Assembly: GCA_007129135.1 (NCBI GenBank)
Contig: SKWB01000085.1
Location: forward strand, 1-5,143
Length of the DNA stretch: 5,143 nucleotides
Reading direction: 5' to 3'
Source: Halococcaceae archaeon
GTDB taxonomy: Archaea; Halobacteriota; Halobacteria; Halobacteriales; Halalkalicoccaceae
Shown: positions 1 to 4,977 of the stretch, in pieces
How the letters are laid out: each line of letters starts with the position of its first letter
Numbering within the stretch: the first letter of the stretch is position 1
Translations under genes and position numbers: made by a program
Notes under the pieces: generated by a model
What the model was told of the DNA's origin: nothing
Database searches by the model: none
The model's input: the letters and a program-made list of their open reading frames with translations, nothing else

Positions 1-1
1 C

Positions 2-391
2 CTGGGCGTCGTCGCCCGGATGTGCGACCGCGTCGGCGTGATGTACGCCGGCGAACTCGTCGAGCGCGGCGAGCTCGCCGACCTCTTCGAGCGCTCGGTC
101 CACCCCTACACCGAGGGGTTGCTGGGCTCGATCCCCGACCTCGAGGAGCCCGCCCCGCGGCTCCAGCCGATCCCCGGGAACGTCCCGGATCTGATCGCCT
201 CGGAGATGGGCGATCGGTGTTACTTCGCGGACCGCTGTCCGAAGGCGATGCGCGAGTGTCTGGAAAAGCCCCCGGAGTTCGAGATCGACGGCGAACACGG
301 CGCGAAGTGTTACCTCGCGGAGCAGGAGTACGCCCCCGAACGGGCGCTCTCGCCCGAGGAGCTCCGAGGGGAGGTCTCCGCCGATGACTGA
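2..391 (+). CDS. Dipeptide/oligopeptide ABC transporter ATP-binding protein, DppD/OppD-like (5' truncated)
   Basis: This is the C-terminal 129 residues of a peptide-type ABC importer ATPase. The reading frame is open to the window edge, so the true start and the Walker A, signature and Walker B motifs lie upstream. The visible part begins just after where the H-switch should be ([17 protein letters not shown], the usual 'HDLGVVA..CDRV.VMYAG' region) and continues with the family signature [13 protein letters not shown] (visible residues 33-45). The oligopeptide C-terminal domain follows with four cysteines at visible residues 73, 79, 86 and 103, spaced x5, x6 and x16. This arrangement is known to bind a [4Fe-4S] cluster in some DppD/OppD proteins. 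An acidic tail of about 25 residues ends the protein. The stop overlaps the start of the next ATPase by 8 nt, indicating one operon and probable translational coupling. The family assignment is firm. The substrate (dipeptide, oligopeptide, nickel or sugar) cannot be told from this piece. Confidence 0.93.
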   Translation: MGVVARMCDRVGVMYAGELVERGELADLFERSVHPYTEGLLGSIPDLEEPAPRLQPIPGNVPDLIASEMGDRCYFADRCPKAMRECLEKPPEFEIDGEHGAKCYLAEQEYAPERALSPEELRGEVSADD

Positions 392-1991
392 CGTCGAGGA
401 GGCCGACGAGGGGACTGGGTTCGAGTTCGTCGGCTCCGAGACCACAGAGGAGATTCAGATGGAGAGCCCACTGGTCAGCGTCCAGCGCCTGGAGAAGTAC
501 TACGACGCGGAGAACTCGCTGCTCGATCGGCTCTTCGGCGAGGAGACGAGGCCGGTGAAGGCGGTCGACGACGTCTCGTTCGACGTCTTTCCCGGCGAGA
601 CGCTCGGCGTCGTCGGCGAGTCCGGCTGTGGGAAGTCCACCACGGGCGAGACGTTGCTCAGACTCCGGGAGGCCACGGGCGGGAGCGTGCTCTTCGACGG
701 CGAGGACATCTTCGAGATGGACGACGACGCGCTCTCTGCGTTCAGGACGAGAGCACAGATCGTCTTCCAGGACCCATTCTCCAGTCTCGACCCGCGCATG
801 ACCGTCGGACGGATCGTGAGCGAACCGCTCGACGTCCACGACTGGCCGACCGGACCGGGAGACGTCGACGTCGAACCCGTCCTCACCGTCGAGGGCGAGC
901 GAGAGGTCGACGTGAGCGTCGACCTGCCCGTAACCGACCGGGCGGAGACGCGACCGGGCGGAGGGATCGACGTCTCGCTCCCGCTCACGGTGCGGGTCGA
1001 GGGCGACTCGGCGTCCGTCGACGCACCCCGTGACTGCAAGGCGAGTGCGACCGTCGAGAACGGCCGTGCGGAGGTGAGCGTCTCCCCGTCGAAGCGGGGA
1101 CTGCGCCGGCTCAGGGTACAGCAGTTGCTCGAACGCGTCGGCCTCTCGGCGGGCCAGATCGACCGCTACCCGAACGAGTTCTCGGGCGGCCAGCGCCAGC
1201 GGATCGGCATCGCCCGCGCGATCGCGCTCGAACCGGAGTTCATCGTCCTCGACGAGCCGGTGAGCGCGCTCGACGTGAGCGTCCAGGCGCAGGTGCTCAA
1301 CCTGCTCGCGGACCTCCAGGACGAACTCGGACTCACCTACCTCTTCATCGCCCACGACCTGAGTGTGGTCAGACACATCTCCGACCGCGTCGCGATCATG
1401 TACCTGGGCAAGCTCGTCGAGATCGGTCCGACGGACGCGATCTTCGACACGCCGGCGCACCCGTACACGGAGGCGCTCCTGGAGAGCGTCCCCCGCGCGG
1501 CGCTCTCAGAGTACGGCCGGCGGATCGACGCGCTCCGCGGTGACGTTCCCTCCCCCAGAGACCCACCGTCGGGCTGTCGGTTCCGAACCCGGTGTCCGGC
1601 GTTGATCCAGCCCGAGGGCTACGGGATGGACCAATCCGCGTGGCGCGCGGTCGCGACGCTCCGGGATGGGACCGTCTCTGGCGAGTTCGACGCGGACGCC
1701 GTCGAGAGACTCGTCGAAGCGTGGGTAGAGGACGGAGAGGAGACGACGCTCACGACGGAGGAGGTAGCGGAGGCGATCCGCTCCGAGTTCGATATCCCGG
1801 AGCGTCTCGGTGACGCGAAAGCGGAGGCGACGCTCGCGGAGGCGATCAGGGCACTGGCCGAGGACGACGTCGAGCACGGCCGAGCGGTGCTGAGAGAGGC
1901 GTTCGTGACGCCGTGTGAGGAGCGCGTTCCGCCGCTGTACCCGATCGGATCGGGTCACGGGGCGGCCTGTCTGCTCCACGAAGAGGAGTGA
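384..1991 (+). CDS. Dipeptide/oligopeptide ABC transporter ATP-binding protein, DppF/OppF-like, with two large insertions
   Basis: This is the second cytoplasmic ATPase of a peptide-type ABC importer, pairing with the DppD-like subunit encoded just upstream to power uptake. Visible motifs are Walker [10 protein letters not shown] (residues 78-86), Q-loop [11 protein letters not shown] (from 128), signature FSGGQRQR (266-273), Walker B and D-loop [11 protein letters not shown] (287-297) and H-switch FIAHDLS (H324). [12 protein letters not shown] (359-370) and the oligopeptide domain cysteines C398, C404, C511 and C529 follow. At 535 aa it is far longer than the usual 320-350. One insertion (about 153-241, rich in beta-prone VDV stretches) sits between Q-loop and signature, and one (about 405-510, acidic and helical) sits between the second and third cysteines. 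All catalytic motifs are intact, so it should be active. The ATG at 384 follows GGGGAGGT (368-375) by 8 nt. A second ATG at 459, also with a purine-rich lead, would remove 25 poorly conserved residues. The substrate is not deducible. Confidence 0.95.
   Translation: MTDVEEADEGTGFEFVGSETTEEIQMESPLVSVQRLEKYYDAENSLLDRLFGEETRPVKAVDDVSFDVFPGETLGVVGESGCGKSTTGETLLRLREATGGSVLFDGEDIFEMDDDALSAFRTRAQIVFQDPFSSLDPRMTVGRIVSEPLDVHDWPTGPGDVDVEPVLTVEGEREVDVSVDLPVTDRAETRPGGGIDVSLPLTVRVEGDSASVDAPRDCKASATVENGRAEVSVSPSKRGLRRLRVQQLLERVGLSAGQIDRYPNEFSGGQRQRIGIARAIALEPEFIVLDEPVSALDVSVQAQVLNLLADLQDELGLTYLFIAHDLSVVRHISDRVAIMYLGKLVEIGPTDAIFDTPAHPYTEALLESVPRAALSEYGRRIDALRGDVPSPRDPPSGCRFRTRCPALIQPEGYGMDQSAWRAVATLRDGTVSGEFDADAVERLVEAWVEDGEETTLTTEEVAEAIRSEFDIPERLGDAKAEATLAEAIRALAEDDVEHGRAVLREAFVTPCEERVPPLYPIGSGHGAACLLHEEE
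840..1106 (+). other. Insertion 1 in the DppF-like ATPase (helical-domain side)
   Basis: These codons encode about residues 153-241. In ordinary DppF/OppF proteins the stretch after the Q-loop (IVSEPLDVH) runs after about 10-15 residues into the helix preceding the signature ([10 protein letters not shown]). Here about 90 extra residues intervene, with alternating Val/Asp-Glu patterns ([20 protein letters not shown], then [19 protein letters not shown]) that suggest a small beta-rich domain. Reading frame and codon use match the rest of the gene, so this is not a frameshift artefact. The position is next to the surface where the ATPase contacts the permease coupling helices. Boundaries are approximate, and the beta-domain idea is inferred from composition only. 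Confidence 0.7.
1596..1913 (+). other. Insertion 2 in the four-cysteine domain of the DppF-like ATPase
   Basis: These codons encode residues 405-510, between C404 and C511. The neighbouring DppD-like protein has only 6 residues between the equivalent cysteines, so about 100 residues are added here. The segment is acidic and helix-prone (for example [18 protein letters not shown], then [16 protein letters not shown]). The flanking cysteine pairs keep normal spacing (C398-x5-C404 and C511-x17-C529), so all four ligands could still come together if the insertion folds as a separate hairpin domain. Similar long inserts seem familiar from other haloarchaeal OppF-type proteins, but I cannot verify that here. 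Confidence 0.72.
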
Positions 1992-1992
1992 C

Positions 1993-2241
1993 TCAGTCGC
2001 TTCCGTGTCGGTGGCCGATGACGACCGAGACGACGTGGAGGGCGACGAGTGTGAGGAACGCGGTCATATGCGAGCCCGATCCGAGTCCCTCCATGAGTAG
2101 CAGGGGAATGTAGAGAAAGGGGAGAGCGATCGCGCTCCAGAAGGCGATCGCTCGGAGCGGGCGCACGGCGGCGCGCGAGAGTGCCCGGTGGTCGGGTAGC
2201 TCTGCATCGTCTGTCGGGCTGGGGATGGAGGGGGTCGACAT
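1993..2241 (-). CDS. Small two-helix membrane protein, function unknown
   Basis: This is an 82-residue protein that I do not recognise by family. After a polar, proline-containing N-terminus (residues 1-25) come two hydrophobic segments: about 31-50 (AIAFWSAIALPFLYIPLLLM) and about 58-75 (SHMTAFLTLVALHVVSVV). A short EGLGSG turn separates them, and the C-terminus HRHGSD is charged and polar. The arginines before helix 1 suggest that both ends face the cytoplasm. I chose the ATG at 2241 because a Shine-Dalgarno-like GAGGT (2249-2253 on the - strand) sits 7 nt before it. An in-frame GTG at 2277 would add 12 residues but overlaps the probable TATA box. The stop lies one base from the stop of the convergent transporter ATPase gene. 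Composition and the good start make it a probable real gene, and similar tiny membrane proteins are common in haloarchaea. Confidence 0.72.
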   Translation of the reverse strand: MSTPSIPSPTDDAELPDHRALSRAAVRPLRAIAFWSAIALPFLYIPLLLMEGLGSGSHMTAFLTLVALHVVSVVIGHRHGSD

Positions 2242-2248
2242 CCTGGGG

Positions 2249-2253
2249 ACCTC
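2249..2253 (-). promoter_or_regulatory. Ribosome binding site of the small membrane protein gene
   Basis: GAGGT on the - strand, 7 nt before the ATG at 2241, is complementary to the archaeal 16S rRNA 3' end. It is the reason for preferring this start over the upstream GTG at 2277. Confidence 0.6.
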
Positions 2254-2276
2254 ACTCACCGTACCACGGAGTGACA

Positions 2277-2283
2277 CATATAC
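2277..2283 (-). promoter_or_regulatory. TATA-like box for the small membrane protein gene
   Basis: The - strand reads GTATATG here, a TATA-like element in a GC-rich genome. Transcription starting about 26 nt downstream would begin near 2254, giving a leader of about 13 nt that contains only the GAGGT ribosome site. The placement is consistent, but the element is inferred from sequence and spacing alone. An additional AT-rich box at 2374-2382 could be an alternative, more distant promoter. Confidence 0.45.
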
Positions 2284-2299
2284 CCTGGAGAGGGTTTAT
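2278..2299. repeat. Short inverted repeat beside the TATA-like box
   Basis: Arms 2278-2286 (ATATACCCT) and 2291-2299 (AGGGTTTAT) pair at 8 of 9 positions around a 4-nt loop GGAG. On the - strand the dyad overlaps and lies just upstream of the TATA-like box, a usual place for an archaeal repressor or activator to bind. On the + strand it would form a small hairpin followed by T-rich sequence, so a transcription stop for read-through from the transporter operon is the alternative. Confidence 0.45.
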
Positions 2300-2322
2300 C
2301 ATATTTCAGCAGTATTTATCAT
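2295..2322. repeat. Tandem direct repeat TTTATCAT, 20-nt period
   Basis: Exact 8-nt copies occur at 2295-2302 and 2315-2322, start to start 20 nt, about two helical turns, so both would face the same side of the DNA. On the - strand they read ATGATAAA and lie roughly 40-70 nt before the predicted transcription start of the small membrane protein gene, a typical activator position. This could be a two-site operator. AT-richness alone could also produce it by chance. Confidence 0.4.
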
Positions 2323-2478
2323 TGTATCGGAGAGGTTGTGCCGTTTCATAACGCGCGCAGCGGGGGCGAGACGTTTTAATATCCGACTAGAAACAATGTT
2401 TTAGGTTATTGCTTTTTCCCGTGCCGTTCAACCGTACTGATGATCGGTCACCCTTAGACGGAGTGCGAGCGATGCGGA

Positions 2479-2904
2479 CTACCGGACGACGGTGACGGGC
2501 ACCGGCGAGCGGCGGACGACCGTCTCCGCGACGCTGCCGAGGAGGATGCGCGAGACCCCCTCCCGGCCGTGGCTTCCCATCACCAGGTGATCGAACCCGC
2601 CCTCCTCGACCACGTCGACGATCGTTCGGGCCGGACGGCCGATCTCGGTCTCGGTTCGAAGGTCGACGTCCGCTCCGGCGAGCTCCCTCGCCCGCTCGAA
2701 GTGACCCTCCGCGCGTTTCTCGGCGGTCGCCATCCACTCGTCAGCGTTGACCGTCATCGCGATCTCGGTGCCGGCACCGACTTCCGCCGGGTCGAGCACC
2801 GTGAGGACGGTGATCGTCGCCTCGCCGAACTCGGCGATGGCGTACTCGAGCGCGTCGAACGACTGTTCGGATCCGTCTACGGGGACGAGGATGGCGCTGG
2901 CCAT
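2479..2904 (-). CDS. Universal stress protein, UspA family, ATP-binding type
   Basis: This is a 141-residue single-domain cytoplasmic Usp protein, the normal length for the family. It opens with ILVPVDGSEQSFDALEYA (residues 5-22), with the conserved D10 of the nucleotide pocket. It ends with the ATP-binding loop G-x2-G-x9-G-S/T, seen as G110-SH-G113, nine residues, then G123-S124, followed by the final strand SPVPVTVVR. These residues mark the ATP-binding (MJ0577-like) branch. Such proteins usually dimerise and respond to stress or nutrient state, and haloarchaea carry many paralogues, so the specific role is unknown. The ATG at 2904 has no purine-rich ribosome site but has TTTTA (2931-2935) about 28 nt upstream, fitting a leaderless transcript. 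The gene follows the HerA-like gene by 114 nt on the same strand, but its own promoter and the intervening palindrome suggest separate transcription. Confidence 0.95.
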   Translation of the reverse strand: MASAILVPVDGSEQSFDALEYAIAEFGEATITVLTVLDPAEVGAGTEIAMTVNADEWMATAEKRAEGHFERARELAGADVDLRTETEIGRPARTIVDVVEEGGFDHLVMGSHGREGVSRILLGSVAETVVRRSPVPVTVVR

Positions 2905-2928
2905 GCCCGGAGGTTCGATTCCCTGCCG

Positions 2929-2936
2929 GATAAAAC
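2929..2936 (-). promoter_or_regulatory. TATA box of the usp gene (leaderless promoter)
   Basis: The - strand reads GTTTTATC here, centred about 28 nt before the usp ATG at 2904. That is the spacing expected if transcription starts at or next to the A of the start codon. No Shine-Dalgarno sequence lies between, which supports a leaderless mRNA. The left end of the large palindrome (2937) abuts this box, so a protein bound there could affect TBP/TFB loading. Confidence 0.6.
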
Positions 2937-3022
2937 CTCATACGGACCGGTGTCGATCCGCACCGCTCGGACCGACCCATCTCTCGGTCCGGATGCGAGA
3001 CGGCGACAGCGGTCCGTATCAG
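2937..3022. repeat. 86-nt nested palindrome with four symmetric CGGWCCG words
   Basis: All pairing is about one centre between 2979 and 2980. Outer arms 2937-2955 and 3004-3022 match at 17 of 19 positions (mismatches at 2939 and 2950). Inner arms 2968-2975 and 2984-2991 match perfectly, around an 8-nt loop CCCATCTC. An unpaired stretch of about 10 nt on each side separates outer and inner stems. The word CGG-A/T-CCG occurs at 2943, 2968, 2985 and 3010. The right arm contains the stop codon of the HerA-like gene (3019-3021), and the left arm touches the usp TATA box. As RNA it would be a strong hairpin at the 3' end of the herA message. As DNA it could be an operator for usp. No target duplication was seen to suggest a mobile element. 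Confidence 0.8.
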
Positions 3023-4806
3023 TCCCTGCCGTGACGTGTAAGACAGACCGGCAGGCCACAGAGTTCGACTGGTTCGGAGTTGTCGGGGGAGTAGACGACC
3101 TGCTGGCCCTTCTCCATGTAGGGGACCTTCCCGGCCAGGGTACTCGGAATGTTCACCGCCTTGATCGCCTCCTCGTCCCCGAGGTTGAGGACGAGTTTCG
3201 TGTTCACCTGTTTGAAGATCGACTCCGCGATGTCCTGTGGGTCCTGCGTGACGAGGAAGAGCCCCAGCCGCTCCTTTCGCCCCTGTTTCGCCGCCTCGGT
3301 GAACTTCCCGATCACGCGCGCGCCCTGCGCGCTGTCGGCACCCGAGAGGAAGTTGTGCGCCTCGTCCATCCCGATCACGAGCGGGGTCTCCTTGATCCGG
3401 TCGAACCGGGGGTCGTTCGAGAGCTTCTCGTCGATCAGCAGGCTCGCGACCGCGAGGACGACCACCTCCGTCGCCCGGCTGTCGTTTATGTGGTAGGTGG
3501 GGACCACGCTCAGCCCACCCGGGCGGACGAACTCGTGGATCAGCTCGGTGATCGGCCGGGCGTCGCCGTCGAAGACCGCGTCGAAGCCCCAGGCACGGCG
3601 TTTCACCGCGTCGTACGTCGCCTCGTGGACGCGCCCGGACTCGTCGAGCTCCTCCCTGAGCGCGGGATCGTCGAGGAACGTCTTGAACTCCTCGTAGGTC
3701 CCCTCGTTCCCGTGCTGGCGAAAGAAGCGCTCCAGGAGGTGTGAAAGCGCGTTGTACTGGTTGTCGTTCAGGCTCGCGCCGGCGACGAGCCACCTGTTCG
3801 ACCGGACCATCGAGAACGGTATCGTGAACTCGACCCGCTCCGCCCGGTGGTGGCTCGCCTCGTAGCCCGTCCCCGCCACGCTCGGGACGAAGACGGTCGT
3901 GTCGTCGTAGCCACCGTGGCTGATCCCCTCGCGGTCGAAGCCTCGCGCCTGCTCGGCGCTCACCTGCGGGTTGTCGTCGTGCATCTGTGCGTACTCGTCC
4001 TGCGGGTCGAACTGCACGACCGCGAGCCCCGGCGTCCGACCGTCGTCCATCTCGTACTCCCGGCCGAGGTACTGTCTGAGGACGTTCTTCGTGCTGTGGG
4101 TCTTCCCCGAGCCAGTGCCGCCGGCGACGAGCGTGTGTCTGAACACGAGCGGATCGCCGTCGGTGTAGTCGTCTTTCAGCCGGTAGTCGATCGTCGGCGG
4201 CTCCGCGGCGGTCTTCACCCGCTCGCCCCCCACCGCGAGGTGCCCGAGGAAGACCCCCTCCTCGGGGATCTTGAGTCCCGTCTTGATCTCCTCGGTGTCC
4301 GTCGCCCGCCGAACGACCGCGTCCGGCTTCGGGACCCGGTCGGTCATCCGGCGTTTCAACTCCCCTCCGTCGCTGTAGAGTACCGCAACGGGATCGAGCG
4401 TCGCGACGAACTTGAAGTCGCGTTCGTCCTCGCCGTTCCACGTCCGTCGCATCGCCCGCCGGGCGTGGATCTCGGTCGCGTCGTCGGCGTGGAACTCCCG
4501 GGCGTACTCGAGGGCAGTGATCCGCGAGAAGAGCAGTTCGCCGTCGGGATAGGGAACGAGGAGGTAGCTTCCCAGTCGGATCTCCGAGCGGTTGCCGGTC
4601 GTCACGTAGGCCCTGATCCGGCAGTCCTCGCCCTCCTCGGCGACGACCAGCCCCTCGCTGACCGCGACCGTCCCGATCCCTCGATCGGTGCCGACGGCCT
4701 CGGCTTCGTACTCGGTGAACTCCTCTCTCTCATCGGTCGAGCGGATCGAGCTCTCCCCGTCCGACGCGCCGGACCCGGACGTCTTGAAGTCACCGAGGTC
4801 GGTCAT
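3019..4806 (-). CDS. HerA-type hexameric ATPase (FtsK/HerA superfamily, COG0433-like)
   Basis: This is a 595-residue predicted DNA-translocating P-loop ATPase. Residues 1-35 are acidic and Ser-rich, probably disordered. About 40-150 look like the HAS beta-barrel found at the front of HerA proteins (GIGTVAVSEGLVV, then LGSYLLVPYPDGELLFSRIT). The ATPase core follows: Walker A LVAGGTGSGKTHS (226-238), the HerA-typical VVQFDPQDEYA (263-273), Walker B LVIGMDEAHNF (476-486) with D481 and E482, and LFLVTQDPQDI (516-526), where Q521 is the likely sensor residue. HerA normally forms hexamers that act with the NurA nuclease in DNA end resection, and related ATPases serve in some antiviral systems. No NurA, Mre11, Rad50, Sir2 or nuclease gene adjoins it here, so its partner is unknown. 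The ATG at 4806 is preferred to a TTG at 4833 because a T-rich box lies about 28 nt upstream with no ribosome site, fitting a leaderless message. Confidence 0.93.
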   Translation of the reverse strand: MTDLGDFKTSGSGASDGESSIRSTDEREEFTEYEAEAVGTDRGIGTVAVSEGLVVAEEGEDCRIRAYVTTGNRSEIRLGSYLLVPYPDGELLFSRITALEYAREFHADDATEIHARRAMRRTWNGEDERDFKFVATLDPVAVLYSDGGELKRRMTDRVPKPDAVVRRATDTEEIKTGLKIPEEGVFLGHLAVGGERVKTAAEPPTIDYRLKDDYTDGDPLVFRHTLVAGGTGSGKTHSTKNVLRQYLGREYEMDDGRTPGLAVVQFDPQDEYAQMHDDNPQVSAEQARGFDREGISHGGYDDTTVFVPSVAGTGYEASHHRAERVEFTIPFSMVRSNRWLVAGASLNDNQYNALSHLLERFFRQHGNEGTYEEFKTFLDDPALREELDESGRVHEATYDAVKRRAWGFDAVFDGDARPITELIHEFVRPGGLSVVPTYHINDSRATEVVVLAVASLLIDEKLSNDPRFDRIKETPLVIGMDEAHNFLSGADSAQGARVIGKFTEAAKQGRKERLGLFLVTQDPQDIAESIFKQVNTKLVLNLGDEEAIKAVNIPSTLAGKVPYMEKGQQVVYSPDNSEPVELCGLPVCLTRHGRD

Positions 4807-4830
4807 GGCTCGGGCGAAGCGTGCACGGAG

Positions 4831-4837
4831 CAAAAAT
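4831..4837 (-). promoter_or_regulatory. TATA-like box of the HerA-like gene (leaderless promoter)
   Basis: The - strand reads ATTTTTG here, centred about 28 nt before the ATG at 4806, with no purine-rich ribosome site between them. This is the pattern of a leaderless haloarchaeal gene and argues against the in-frame TTG at 4833, which lies inside the box. Confidence 0.5.
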
Positions 4838-4964
4838 CTTCCTCGACGGTGTCCTTTTCAGGTTTCGAAGCGTACGTCCCCTATGTCCCCCGCAGATCCG
4901 CGACCCGGCTACGCTTCGCGACGGCCCGACCCGACTCCGTGGGGAGCGTCCAGCAGCCTCCACC

Positions 4965-4973
4965 GGGAGGTGG
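4965..4973 (+). promoter_or_regulatory. Strong ribosome binding site before the GTG at 4978
   Basis: GGGAGGTGG is a near-complete match to the archaeal anti-Shine-Dalgarno complement. Its GGAGGTG core ends 5 nt before the GTG at 4978. It is the strongest ribosome site in the window and the main reason for choosing that start for the truncated last gene. Confidence 0.65.
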
Positions 4974-4977
4974 TCCG

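Larger units (their letters stand above)
2242..2478. other. Non-coding region with an AT-rich island
   Basis: Lying between the - strand usp stop and the small membrane gene start, this stretch holds the promoter elements listed separately. It also has a second AT-rich box TTTTAATAT (2374-2382), a short palindrome AAACA-A-TGTTT (2391-2401) and a T5 run on the + strand (2413-2417). On the - strand only a weak T-rich tract (TTGTTT, complement of 2391-2396) could end the usp transcript, and no convincing hairpin precedes it. No gene of normal size is supported here. A 16-codon - strand ORF (2299-2349) is discussed under findings. Confidence 0.6.
4807..4977. other. Divergent intergenic region
   Basis: This stretch separates the - strand HerA-like gene from the + strand gene at the window end and should carry both promoters. 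Besides the HerA box at 4831-4837 there is a T-rich element TTTTCA on the + strand (about 4854-4859), 27 nt before an ATG at 4883 that opens a 34-codon ORF (to 4987). The + strand frame of the downstream gene is also open across the whole region, so its start is not settled by stop codons. Confidence 0.5.

Noticed and set aside
500..1039. Antisense frames within the DppF-like gene (500-1039 and 1506-1979, - strand)
   Set aside because: Ser/Thr- or Arg-rich translations without domains, fully inside a gene with intact ABC motifs.
2391..2401. AAACA-A-TGTTT palindrome as a usp terminator or operator
   Set aside because: Arms are only 5 bp with no following T run on the - strand, and it is not aligned with a clear promoter. 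Too weak to call.
2911..2922. GGTTCGATTCC resembling a tRNA T-arm/B-box
   Set aside because: The flanking bases do not form the 5-bp T stem, and no acceptor, D or anticodon arm lies upstream on that strand, where the sequence is usp coding. It is treated as coincidence, not as a tRNA or attachment-site remnant.
2569..3744. Long + strand open frame (391 codons) across usp and the HerA-like gene
   Set aside because: It is antisense to two proteins with unmistakable motifs and crosses the intergenic palindrome. Its translation has no recognisable domain. Long antisense frames are expected in GC-rich haloarchaeal DNA.
2741..4441. Long - strand open frame (566 codons) in another frame over the HerA-like gene
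   Set aside because: The translation is an Arg/Gly/Pro-rich shadow, opposite to the acidic composition of real genes here, and overlaps the HerA motifs in the true frame.
3019..4806. HerA-type ATPase as part of an antiviral (HerA-nuclease or HerA-Sir2) system
   Set aside because: No nuclease, Sir2 or other effector gene is adjacent, and the surrounding genes look like ordinary chromosomal haloarchaeal genes with matching composition.
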